Shown one piece after another: positions 24,097 through 32,781 of a DNA stretch of 64,000 nt; the first letter of the stretch is position 1; every line of letters starts with the position of its first letter. The stretch is from Lewinellaceae bacterium. Its GTDB lineage: Bacteria > Bacteroidota > Bacteroidia > Chitinophagales > Saprospiraceae. The position numbers and the translations under genes were made by a program. The stretch lies in the NCBI GenBank assembly GCA_020636095.1, contig JACJYN010000003.1, forward strand, positions 1,302,001 to 1,366,000, given 5' to 3'. Under the pieces are notes generated by a model that saw only the letters and a program-made list of their open reading frames with translations, made no database searches and was not told the origin of the DNA.

Positions 24097-24201
24097 TGTA
24101 CTGTATTTTTTTACACAGATTCTTTCCTGCAAGTGGCGTTTTTCTTCGTTGCCCGATGAAAGGCAGAAGAACAATAAAGGAATAATGCCTTTTATCCTGG
24201 T

Positions 24202-24723
24202 TTATTGTTCATCCATCACGAAGACCCCTGAAGCCAGGAATTTCAATTCATCCTTGGGTTCCTGAATGGCTTCAATTTCTTCCTGTGACTTACCGGCATC
24301 CTCTGCATAATGACGCAGTTCATCCACTGAAGTCACTTCCCGGAAAGCCCATCCTTCCATGATCACCTTGCGGCCGGCAATGTCCTTCGGAACAAAGAAA
24401 CCATAGTCTTTAAACCTGACCATTACCGGTTCTGCGTCACTGTTTTCAGAAGCGACCACCATCCAACAGCCCTTTGCCTGGCATACCTCCTGAACGGTGC
24501 CTTGCACGATGAGTTCCATTGAATCCTGGCTTTGCATCTTCTCAACCATTTCACTTGAGGCAATGCTTCCTTCCATAGAGAAAGGCGCCCCGAAGGTTTG
24601 TCCTTTCAACACAGCCGGCGAGGCTGATTTTTCTGCTTCCGTATTTCCACCTTGCTTGGCTGTACTGTTGCAAGCGATCAACACAGATGTCACGAGCATA
24701 ACGAATAACATTCTTCTTAACAT
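24202..24723 (-). CDS. DUF4920 lipoprotein
   Basis: 173 residues. Lipoprotein signal MLRRMLFVMLVTSVLIAC, with the acylated Cys at 18. The DUF4920 domain (about 40-173) contains GTVQEVCQAKGCWMVV with a conserved cysteine pair, and VRFKDYGFFVPKDIAGRKVIMEGWA. This central fold resembles an OB-fold strand set. Family knowledge: DUF4920 proteins are periplasmic or surface lipoproteins of unknown function in Bacteroidota. Convergent with nothing; the HD gene follows on the same strand after 105 bases. Confidence 0.88.
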   Translation of the reverse strand: MLRRMLFVMLVTSVLIACNSTAKQGGNTEAEKSASPAVLKGQTFGAPFSMEGSIASSEMVEKMQSQDSMELIVQGTVQEVCQAKGCWMVVASENSDAEPVMVRFKDYGFFVPKDIAGRKVIMEGWAFREVTSVDELRHYAEDAGKSQEEIEAIQEPKDELKFLASGVFVMDEQ

Positions 24724-25205
24724 ATCGATATCATTTTTTTATAAAATATTCTCGTTTATTATTTTTCAGCCGTTCCTATAAACAAGGAGGCCGGCGCAGG
24801 CTTTGCCAAGGTCAACAAAAATAAAACAAAAGTGGCTAAAATCCAGGCATTTGGCCCGGGGCCGGCCGGTTTCGGCGACAATTTTAACAATAGTTCTAAA
24901 TTTTTCTTAAAGATACCGGCCTAAGCAATATTCAACCCTAAAAATGACTTTATACCTTGACCCGAATCTTGAAGAGGGCCGCATTGCAAAAGGCCCAGCG
25001 CACTAGTGCGACTAGAACGAAATAACGGGAGAATTCGCCAGCCCTTAAATGCAGGGTTCCAGTATCATAATATAACCCGTTATTTCGTGCCGCTTGGACT
25101 AGGGTATCCAATAGCCAAAATTAAATGACCAAAAACCACGCGCCTATCAGCAATAAGCACTACCCGCCAAACATTTCGCTTTAACGGCATAAAACAACCA
25201 TTACC
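24724..25205. other. Gap with one long-range inverted repeat
   Basis: A 482-base gap with no gene-like frame. ACGAAATAACGGG (25017-25029) and its perfect complement (25076-25088) enclose 46 bases; a short palindrome GCACTAGTGC lies just upstream. The rest is unremarkable. Confidence 0.6.
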
Positions 25206-26846
25206 ATGAAAGGGGCACTGACTTTACTGGCCTTGCTGTTTTTTTCAGCTGGGGCCCATGCACAGATCGAATGTTTAGAGGGTAATTGCATCAACGGAGA
25301 AGGCGTTTGCATTTATCCAAGTGGCGCCCGGTATGAAGGGCGCTTTCGCGAGGGCAAACCGCAGGGTAAAGGCACGCTCTATTTTTCCAATGGCGACCAG
25401 TATTCCGGCGATTGGAAGAAGGGGTACCGCGAGGGTATTGGCATAGTAGCTTTTCACAATAAGGACAAATACACCGGCGACTTTAAAGGCAACCTGTTTA
25501 ATGGACGGGGCATCATGTCCTACGCCAATGGCAACCGCTACGAAGGGCAATGGGAAGCCGGCCATCAGGAAGGCTATGGCGTTTTTTCATTCGCCAATGG
25601 CGACCGATACGAAGGGATGTTCAAACAGGGCCAATGCCACGGAGAAGGAACCATGTACTACTCCGATGGTTCCTTATACCAGGGCCAGTGGTCCAACAAT
25701 AAAAGACATGGCGCCGGCATGATGGCCTTCGAAGGCGAAGCCCCCATCACCGGGGAATGGGTGGATGGGCAATACATGGCCGACTGGAGCAAATTTGCAT
25801 TCACCGGCGATACGTCCAACCTTCGAAACTGCAACCTGCTTGTCTGCAACGATGGCGTAGGCAAATATACCTACAGCGACGGCTCTCTCTACGTAGGTGA
25901 ATTTTTTAACGGCATACCGCAAGGCAATGGCACCGTTTACTATGCCAGCGGCAGCCGCTATGAGGGAGGCTGGAAGCAACATACGCCCCATGGCAATGGG
26001 GTAATGTACTACGCCAACGGCCGGGTAGTAGGCGCTATTTGGGACTTTGGCAAGCCTGCCCGGAAACTCTACGTGCAGGGAGAAGCGGAAGGCCCCGTTC
26101 CTATCCCGGTCGACAGCGATGCACAGGTCAAGATATGGGCGGTTGTCGTCGGCGCAGCTACTTATTCTCACATGCCCCCGCTTCGGTATACCGATGATGA
26201 CGCCTATCAGGTTTATGCCTTTCTCAAAAGCCCGGAAGGGGGCGCTCTGCCCGACCGGCAACTGCGCCTGCTGATCGACGAGGAAGCGACCCGAAAGAAT
26301 ATACTCAACGCCATGCGCACCACGTTCCTGCGTGCCGACGAAAACGACGTGATCCTGTTTTATTTTTCCGGCCACGGGCTCCAGGGTTCCTTTCTGCCCG
26401 TCGATTTCGACGGCTACAACAATCAGTTGAAACACGAAGAAATCAAAGCCCTGCTGGAAGAAAGCAAGGCCAAACACAAGCTGGTGCTGGCCGACGCCTG
26501 CCACTCCGGAAGCCTGCTCTCCACCAAAACGCCTATGCAAATCGCACTGAAACAATACTACCAGGCTTTCGAAGATTCCTACGGCGGAATGGCCCTGCTT
26601 ATGAGTTCCAAAGGGGAAGAATATTCGCTGGAAGACGGCGGCCTGCGTTCGGGAATCTTCAGCCATTTCCTCGTCAGAGGATTGAAGGGAGAGGCCAATC
26701 AGGATGGGAACGCCATCATAACCATACAGGAATTGTTTGACTACGTCCACCAGAACGTACGCATGTATACCGGCAATATCCAAACGCCTACCCTGACCGG
26801 CCAGTTTGACCGCCGCATGCCAGTGGCGTTTGTGAGGGGGGAGTGA
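25206..26846 (+). CDS. Exported MORN-repeat caspase-family protease (paralogue 1)
   Basis: 546 residues. Signal peptide 1-20 (cleavage after AHAQ). Residues about 25-285 hold some nine to ten MORN repeats (pattern YEGxWxxGxxxGxGxxxxxxG), interrupted near 200-215 by a Cys-containing segment (NLRNCNLLVCNDGVG) that resembles the CLEGNCINGEG start. The C14 caspase-like domain (about 308-546) has catalytic His near 390 (YFSGHGLQGSF) and Cys near 432 (LADACHSGSLL). Family knowledge: such proteases cleave after a basic or acidic residue and are usually activated by binding or processing. MORN repeats bind lipid or protein. Followed at 128 bp by a paralogue. Confidence 0.9.
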   Translation: MKGALTLLALLFFSAGAHAQIECLEGNCINGEGVCIYPSGARYEGRFREGKPQGKGTLYFSNGDQYSGDWKKGYREGIGIVAFHNKDKYTGDFKGNLFNGRGIMSYANGNRYEGQWEAGHQEGYGVFSFANGDRYEGMFKQGQCHGEGTMYYSDGSLYQGQWSNNKRHGAGMMAFEGEAPITGEWVDGQYMADWSKFAFTGDTSNLRNCNLLVCNDGVGKYTYSDGSLYVGEFFNGIPQGNGTVYYASGSRYEGGWKQHTPHGNGVMYYANGRVVGAIWDFGKPARKLYVQGEAEGPVPIPVDSDAQVKIWAVVVGAATYSHMPPLRYTDDDAYQVYAFLKSPEGGALPDRQLRLLIDEEATRKNILNAMRTTFLRADENDVILFYFSGHGLQGSFLPVDFDGYNNQLKHEEIKALLEESKAKHKLVLADACHSGSLLSTKTPMQIALKQYYQAFEDSYGGMALLMSSKGEEYSLEDGGLRSGIFSHFLVRGLKGEANQDGNAIITIQELFDYVHQNVRMYTGNIQTPTLTGQFDRRMPVAFVRGE

Positions 26847-26974
26847 CAACGAGCGCCCCGGGAATCCGTCCTCTACCAACCTTTTTCCTTCCGGTGCGCA
26901 ACAATCCTGGCAGGATTTTCGTACACTTACAAAGAAATTCCATATAGGAATTTATTCCATTTTTCAAGTACCTC

Positions 26975-28930
26975 ATGAAGAACATCAGCCTAATCATTGC
27001 GTTTGCCAGTCTTACCGTTCCAGTAATCCTTACTGCCCAATGCCTGGAAGGAGATTGTAATAATGGAAAAGGCGCCTACCGCTTTTCCAGTGGAGCCTAC
27101 TATATTGGCCAATTCAAGGATGGAAAGAGCGATGGCATTGGTATTTGTACCTGGCCGGACGACAGCCGCTATGAAGGGGAATGGGAAAATGGCCTGCCTC
27201 ATGGCAAGGGAACTAAAACCCTCAGCCTGGGGCGGCTTCAGACGGGTTGGTTCCAGAATGGCCGCTACGTGGGAGAAGCTATTCCTCAGGAATTTACCGA
27301 GCGGAGCGGCAGGGAAAAACAAAATGATGACAAACTGGAAGGCTGTATCTCCGGCAATTGCTTTAACGGCTACGGTGTTTATGTTTTTCCGAGTAAAGCG
27401 GTGTATACGGGTGAGTTCAAAGACGGTGAAATCCACGGCCAAGGCATTTGCCATTACTCTGATGGCAGCAAATACGAAGGGGAATGGATGCACCGCCAAC
27501 CCAACGGCCGGGGCACCATGGCCTACCCGGACGGTAGCCGGCGCACCGGATTGTGGCAACGGGGGCAACCCGTCGACTCCAACGGGCGTATCCTCAACGC
27601 CTACATGGCCAGGCAGGAGGCCGAAGCTCAAACTACCGATGTGCAGGCAGGTTGCCTTTCCGGCCAATGCGACAATGGTTACGGAACGTTGGCCTATATC
27701 GACGGCAGCCGTTACGAAGGGCAGTTCCGCAATGGCAAACCCGACGGCCAGGGCGCCTTTTTCTATCCCAATGGCGACCGGCACACCGGCGCCTTCCGCA
27801 ATGGCGTGCCTCACGGTGCAGGAACGCTTCGCCTCGCCAATGGCCAGCTTACCGAAGGCAACTGGCTGGACGGCGAATACACCGGGGTTCTGTCCCGGCC
27901 GGAGAAAGGCTGTATTTATGGAAATTGCCAGGACGGACACGGCACCTACATCTTCAAAGACGGTAATAAATACATTGGTTATTTTAGCAATGGGCTGCCT
28001 CACGGCCGGGGAACGGTTTTTTACACCAACGGGGAACGGTACGAAGGGCAAATGGGCAACGCCAAATTCAATGGTTACGGTACGCTTTTCATGAAGGACG
28101 GCAGCGCCGTATCCGGGCACTGGCAGGACGGCCTGTACGTCGGAAAGGAAAAGCAGGCAGAAATAAACGCCCCCGCTTACCCTCCCATCCAACAACAGGA
28201 CAATAATACACAGCTGGAAGTATGGGCCGTAGTGATCGGCATATCTGCCTACAACCACATGCCGGTCTTGCGCTATACGGACGACGACGCCTACCACATG
28301 TATGCCTTCCTGAAAAGCCCGGAAGGCGGCGCCCTCGACGATGAACACATCCGGATACTGGTCGATGAAGAGGCTACGCTACAGAATATAAAGACTACAA
28401 TGATATCCCTCTTCGATAAGGCCAGCTCTAATGACCTCATCATGCTCTACTTTTCCGGCCACGGCCTGCGCGGCTCCTTCCTTCCCTTCGACTTCGACGG
28501 CTACCGGAACAAACTCTACCACGAAGAGCTCAATGCCATTATGAAACGGAGCCCCGCCAAGTTCAAACTCTGTATCGCCGATGCCTGTCACTCGGGCAGC
28601 CTGCTGGCCATGCGGGGCGGCAGCCAACCCCAGTTGCTGGCCAACTACTACAACAGCCTGGCCAAGGCCAACCCGGGCACCGCTCTGATCATGTCTTCCA
28701 AATCAGACGAGACTTCGCTGGAGTCCAGCGGCTTGCGGCAGGGCGTCTTCAGCCACTTCCTCATCCGGGGGCTGAAAGGCGAGGCCGATACCAATAACAA
28801 TAAGCTCATTACCGTTCAGGAACTCTACAATTTCGTGAGCCTCAATGTCCGCACCTATACCGGCAACCTGCAATCTCCGCTGATACAGGGCGATTATGAT
28901 CCGGATATGACGGTAGGGGTCAGGAGGTGA
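26975..28930 (+). CDS. Exported MORN-repeat caspase-family protease (paralogue 2)
   Basis: 651 residues. Signal peptide 1-22 (MKNISLIIAFASLTVPVILTAQ). Four MORN blocks, each opening with a Cys-pair header (CLEGDCNNGKG, CISGNCFNGYG, CLSGQCDNGYG, CIYGNCQDGHG), fill about residues 23-395. The caspase-like domain (about 415-651) has His near 496 (YFSGHGLRGSF) and Cys near 538 (IADACHSGSLL). The catalytic domain is very similar to that of the gene just upstream, including the YTDDDAY...YAFLKSPEGGAL stretch, so the pair is a tandem duplication that differs mainly in MORN number. Probably periplasmic or surface located. Confidence 0.9.
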   Translation: MKNISLIIAFASLTVPVILTAQCLEGDCNNGKGAYRFSSGAYYIGQFKDGKSDGIGICTWPDDSRYEGEWENGLPHGKGTKTLSLGRLQTGWFQNGRYVGEAIPQEFTERSGREKQNDDKLEGCISGNCFNGYGVYVFPSKAVYTGEFKDGEIHGQGICHYSDGSKYEGEWMHRQPNGRGTMAYPDGSRRTGLWQRGQPVDSNGRILNAYMARQEAEAQTTDVQAGCLSGQCDNGYGTLAYIDGSRYEGQFRNGKPDGQGAFFYPNGDRHTGAFRNGVPHGAGTLRLANGQLTEGNWLDGEYTGVLSRPEKGCIYGNCQDGHGTYIFKDGNKYIGYFSNGLPHGRGTVFYTNGERYEGQMGNAKFNGYGTLFMKDGSAVSGHWQDGLYVGKEKQAEINAPAYPPIQQQDNNTQLEVWAVVIGISAYNHMPVLRYTDDDAYHMYAFLKSPEGGALDDEHIRILVDEEATLQNIKTTMISLFDKASSNDLIMLYFSGHGLRGSFLPFDFDGYRNKLYHEELNAIMKRSPAKFKLCIADACHSGSLLAMRGGSQPQLLANYYNSLAKANPGTALIMSSKSDETSLESSGLRQGVFSHFLIRGLKGEADTNNNKLITVQELYNFVSLNVRTYTGNLQSPLIQGDYDPDMTVGVRR

Positions 28931-28965
28931 AATGAGGGAATGAGGGAGGGAGGGAGTTTTAAAAT

Positions 28966-29187
28966 AACGTGAGGTTTGAGCATAAAGTGAAGTGTTGGAT
29001 TCCAGCTTGCTATCCGGACTTTTGCCCGAAATGGTGTACGGTGTACGGGGCTGGACAGGAACCTGAAAGGGTACGATGTACGATTGGGCTGGCGTCGTAC
29101 ACCGTACACCCTATACATCGTACACTTGCCGGCCAGGGAACCAGCTATCAGGATAAAAATCAACCACCAGGGTTCAAACCTCACGTT
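28966..29187. repeat. Large palindromic element C with GTACACC words
   Basis: The outer 14-bp perfect inverted repeat is AACGTGAGGTTTGA (28966-28979) and its complement (29174-29187). Inside, GTGTACGGTGTACG (29034-29047) pairs perfectly with 29096-29109. It fills most of the 389-base gap between the MORN-caspase pair and the choice-of-anchor gene; no coding capacity. Confidence 0.8.
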
Positions 29188-29284
29188 AAAATAATTAACG
29201 ATTATTACACATTACACCTTCCATCCTCGCAAAAACATCACCAAAAATTAACGTTGCATTAAATTTCAGGAAAAGCCGCACCTG

Positions 29285-29292
29285 TAGCTTTG
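29285..29292 (+). promoter_or_regulatory. -7 element before the choice-of-anchor gene
   Basis: TAGCTTTG matches TAnnTTTG, 27 bases before the ATG. No clear -33 TTTG at the standard distance. Confidence 0.5.
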
Positions 29293-29319
29293 AGGCTTTT
29301 GAACATAAAACCATAAATT

Positions 29320-32300
29320 ATGTCCAGACGCTTTACACTCCTTGGCGCACTGTGCCTGTTATTTTGGAGCGCAGTCGCTCAAAATGCGCAAGAGCTTTAC
29401 CATCTCGCCAGCTTTGAAACCGGTACAGAAGCGGCGGCGGAAGTCGTAGCATTCGACCCGGTATCCAAGCATGCCTTTTTCACCAATAATGGCCCCAACA
29501 CCTTTACCATTGTTGACCTTTCCAACCCTGGTATGCCGACATTAGCCACGGAAATTGACCTTTCCTCCTACGGAGGCGGCCCTAATTCCGTAGCGGTTGC
29601 TAATGGAGTGGTAGCCGTAGCGGTACAATCCGACCCCAAGACGGATCCAGGAAAGGTTGTTTTCTTTGACGCCGATGGCAACTACCTGAACGAAGTGGCC
29701 GTCGGCGCACTACCCGATATGCTTACCTTCTCTCCGGATGGCAATACGGCCATCACCGCAAATGAAGGAGAACCCAACGATGACTATACCGTTGACCCCC
29801 TGGGCTCGGTTTCCCTGATCGGCCTCTCCGGTGGAGTCGCAAACGCCACCGTTCTAACCATTACTTTTGAATCTTACAACGACAAAAAGATACACCTGCT
29901 GAACAAAGGGATTCGCATTTTCGGCAACGATGGTTTGGCTACAGTAGCGGAAGACATGGAGCCGGAATACATCGCCTTTTCGCCGGATGGCGCCTACGCC
30001 TACGTCAATTGCCAGGAAAATAACGCCATTGCCGTCCTGGATATGGCAACTTCAGAATTTGTGGACATCCTTCCCCTTGGTTATAAAAACCACCGTGCCG
30101 GGCGGGCGGAAGTGGAGTCCTTCATCGTCAATGACCTGGTTGCTGATTGGCCCGTACTCGGCTCTCCCGTCTATGACGGCGGCCAGGATCCGGTGCTGCT
30201 CGGTGGTTTCTCCGGAATGTATTACGACCCTACCGAGTCTAGTGTTAACAAATACGTGTTTTATGTTGTCCCCGACCGCGGGCCCAATGACGACACTTTT
30301 GGCCGCAACGATGTATCGCCGGCGGCCCCACAAAATTTGAGGCCCTTCAAACTGCCCGATTACCAGAGCCGCATCGTGAAGCTTACCCTCAACCGCCAAA
30401 CCGGCGCCGTAAGCCTGAATGAACAGGTTTTATTGTACCGACAGGACGGCGCCACCCCGATTTCCGGGAAAGGTAATATTCCCGGCTTTGATGAAGTTCC
30501 GGTTACTTATTCCGACCCTGCCACCCCGTATACCAGTGTGGATTACGTCGACAATGCTTCGGGAGAGGAACTTCATGAACTCCCCTATGATGAACTGGGC
30601 GGGGACTTCGAAGGAATCCTTCGGGACAGAGACGGCAACTTCTGGATGTGTGATGAATACCGGCCGGCACTTTACAAGTTTCAACCCAATGGCGTCCTGA
30701 TTGAGCGTTATGTTCCGGAAGGCACCTCCCTACTGGGCACTACCGCACAACCGGCAGGTACTTATGGCGCAGAAACGCTGCCCGCTGTTTACGCCAAGCG
30801 GCGCGCCAACCGAGGGTTCGAAGCCATCGCCTACAATTCGGAAACCAATGTGGTTTACGCCTTTATCCAGTCGCCCATCGAAAACCCCAACAGCTCGGTA
30901 CGTAATAATTCCGACGTGATCCGCATTCTGGGGGTGGACGCGGCAACCGGCGCCCCGGTGGAAGAATATGTGTATCTGCTGGAACAAAACCAGTACAGCG
31001 GCGTGTCAACCTCCCGTGTCGATAAAATCGGCGATGCCGTTTACATCGACAACAATCAATTCCTGGTCCTGGAACGCGATTCGGAAGCGCCCGGTGTAGC
31101 CGAGGGCAAGAAGTTTATCTTCGAAATTGACCTGAAGGGGGCAACCAACATCCTGGAGTTAATGAATGATAATACAGCCACCCTGGAACAACATTCCGCT
31201 GACGAACTTTTTGCCGCAGGTATTCAGGCGGTTCACAAAACGAAAGTAACCAACCTGCCTTCGATCAACTACATCAGCTCCGACAAAGCGGAAGGCATCG
31301 CCCTGCTGCCAGGGGGCGAAATCGCCGTGATTAACGACAATGACTTCGGCCTGGCCGGAGCGGGTGTAACCGACAATTCAGTGCTGGGCATCATTTCCTT
31401 CAAGGGAGATTACCGCTTTGACGCCAGCGACAGGGATGACGCTATCAACATTACGTCTCACCCCACCCTGGGTATGTTTCTGCCCGATGCCATTGCTACC
31501 TACGCAGTTGATGGCAAGGCCTACATCGTTACCGCCAATGAGGGCGATTCCCGCGACTACGACGGCTACTCCGAGGAAGTCCGGGTAAAAGACCTCACGC
31601 TGGACCCCCAGGCCTATCCCAACGCTGCCGAACTACAGGCCGACGAAAACCTGGGCCGCCTAAAGACAACCACCGCAAATGGCGATTACGACGGAGATGG
31701 AGCCACCGATCAGATTTACTCTTTCGGGGGGCGTTCCTTCTCCATCTTCGACGCTTACGGCAACCTGGTTTACGATAGTGGCGAGGATTTTGGCCTCATC
31801 ACCCGCGCCATAGAACCCGCCCTTTTTAATGAGGATGAAGGTGAGAAAGACAGCCGTTCGGACGATAAGGGAGTAGAGCCGGAAGCCGTTGCTATTGGCA
31901 CGATTGGCGATTACACCTACGCCTTTGTTGGTTTCGAGCGCCAAAGCGCTATCGTGGCGTACGACATCACCGACCCTACTTCGCCTGAGTTTATCACCTA
32001 CTACAATAACCGCATGGTGGGCCCGGATGGTATAGTAGGCGATGTGAGTCCGGAAACCATCCGCTTCATTCCCGCCAGTGAGAGCCCCAACGGTGAAAAC
32101 CTGTTAGTGGTGGGATACGAAGTTAGCGGTTCCATGGGTATCATCCAGGTAGGCGGCGAACTGGTAAGCATCAGCGAAGAACTGAGGGAAGAAACGGCCT
32201 TCAGGCCCTTTCCGAACCCTACCGTAGACAGGATCTTTTTCGGGCAACCCGTTTCCGGCAGGGTATTTGACAGCAACGGACAGCTGATGGCCAATGTACA

Positions 32301-32394
32301 GCAGGAAGCCGAACTCAAAGTGAGTGATTGGCCCGCCGGCATGTACATTATTGCTACCGAAAAACACGGCAATCGCCGCTTCCTGAAGTTCTGA
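29320..32394 (+). CDS. Choice-of-anchor I / esterase-like phytase-type secreted protein, T9SS cargo
   Basis: 1024 residues. Signal peptide 1-20 (cleavage after SAVAQ). The first part (about 24-250) is a beta-propeller of the choice-of-anchor I type (FDPVSKHAFFTNNGPNTFTIVDLS, GALPDMLTFSPDGNTAITANEGEPNDDY). The middle (about 275-640) matches the esterase-like domain of phytase-type proteins (YVVPDRGPND, GDFEGILRDRDGNFWMCDEYRP, NRGFEAIAYN). The first fold then resumes (VDGKAYIVTANEGDSRDYDGY, EPEAVAIGTIGDYTYAFVGFER). The end is a T9SS domain (FRPFPNPTVDRIFF... RRFLKF). Family knowledge: possibly a secreted phosphoesterase; the exact substrate is not known. A strong terminator follows. Confidence 0.9.
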   Translation: MSRRFTLLGALCLLFWSAVAQNAQELYHLASFETGTEAAAEVVAFDPVSKHAFFTNNGPNTFTIVDLSNPGMPTLATEIDLSSYGGGPNSVAVANGVVAVAVQSDPKTDPGKVVFFDADGNYLNEVAVGALPDMLTFSPDGNTAITANEGEPNDDYTVDPLGSVSLIGLSGGVANATVLTITFESYNDKKIHLLNKGIRIFGNDGLATVAEDMEPEYIAFSPDGAYAYVNCQENNAIAVLDMATSEFVDILPLGYKNHRAGRAEVESFIVNDLVADWPVLGSPVYDGGQDPVLLGGFSGMYYDPTESSVNKYVFYVVPDRGPNDDTFGRNDVSPAAPQNLRPFKLPDYQSRIVKLTLNRQTGAVSLNEQVLLYRQDGATPISGKGNIPGFDEVPVTYSDPATPYTSVDYVDNASGEELHELPYDELGGDFEGILRDRDGNFWMCDEYRPALYKFQPNGVLIERYVPEGTSLLGTTAQPAGTYGAETLPAVYAKRRANRGFEAIAYNSETNVVYAFIQSPIENPNSSVRNNSDVIRILGVDAATGAPVEEYVYLLEQNQYSGVSTSRVDKIGDAVYIDNNQFLVLERDSEAPGVAEGKKFIFEIDLKGATNILELMNDNTATLEQHSADELFAAGIQAVHKTKVTNLPSINYISSDKAEGIALLPGGEIAVINDNDFGLAGAGVTDNSVLGIISFKGDYRFDASDRDDAINITSHPTLGMFLPDAIATYAVDGKAYIVTANEGDSRDYDGYSEEVRVKDLTLDPQAYPNAAELQADENLGRLKTTTANGDYDGDGATDQIYSFGGRSFSIFDAYGNLVYDSGEDFGLITRAIEPALFNEDEGEKDSRSDDKGVEPEAVAIGTIGDYTYAFVGFERQSAIVAYDITDPTSPEFITYYNNRMVGPDGIVGDVSPETIRFIPASESPNGENLLVVGYEVSGSMGIIQVGGELVSISEELREETAFRPFPNPTVDRIFFGQPVSGRVFDSNGQLMANVQQEAELKVSDWPAGMYIIATEKHGNRRFLKF

Positions 32395-32427
32395 TAGGGG
32401 ATCATAACATTATTTTACGTTATCTTG

Positions 32428-32456
32428 AACCGCCTCTGTTACAGGGGCGGTTTTTT
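32428..32456 (+). terminator. Intrinsic terminator
   Basis: AACCGCCTCTG pairs with CAGGGGCGGTT (one G-T pair) across loop TTA, followed by TTTTTT. 33 bases after the stop of the choice-of-anchor gene. Confidence 0.92.
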
Positions 32457-32462
32457 ATTAAC

Positions 32463-32575
32463 GGCTACCATTCCAGGGTTGGACGAGTTCGCGGTTCGGT
32501 GTTCGCTGTTCGCAACCGCGGCAGGCTGCTTGGGCTTACCTGCTTCTAACCGTGTCCAACGCTAGACGGATAGCC
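32463..32575. repeat. Palindromic repeat family B (copy B2)
   Basis: 113 bases, nearly identical to copy B3 at 43182-43294. The ends (GGCTACC...GGTTGGAC and GTCCAACGCTAGACGGATAGCC) are inverted; the interior has CGCGGTTCGGTGTTCG and AACCGCG, which form a second stem. Confidence 0.9.
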
Positions 32576-32589
32576 TTATTAACGACATG

Positions 32590-32752
32590 GTGACTATTCA
32601 GCAATTGGCGATTAGCTCTTGGCTATTGGCGCCCAATGCCCATAAAAATGGGATGTAAGCTTAAGCTACCGGTTTTTTGCTTAACATACCAACCTTAAGG
32701 GCAGGCAATTTGCTAATGGCTAACCGCCAAAAGCTAACTGCTGAATAGTTAC
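32590..32752. repeat. Palindromic repeat family A (copy A2)
   Basis: GTGACTATTCAGCA (32590-32603) and TGCTGAATAGTTAC (32739-32752) form the terminal inverted repeat with one mismatch. The interior matches A1 (ATGCCCATAAAA, CCGGTTTTTTGCTTAA, CCTTAAGGGC). It follows B2 by 14 bases. Confidence 0.9.
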
Positions 32753-32781
32753 ACGGCATGAAAAAATAACCCTAACCTATT

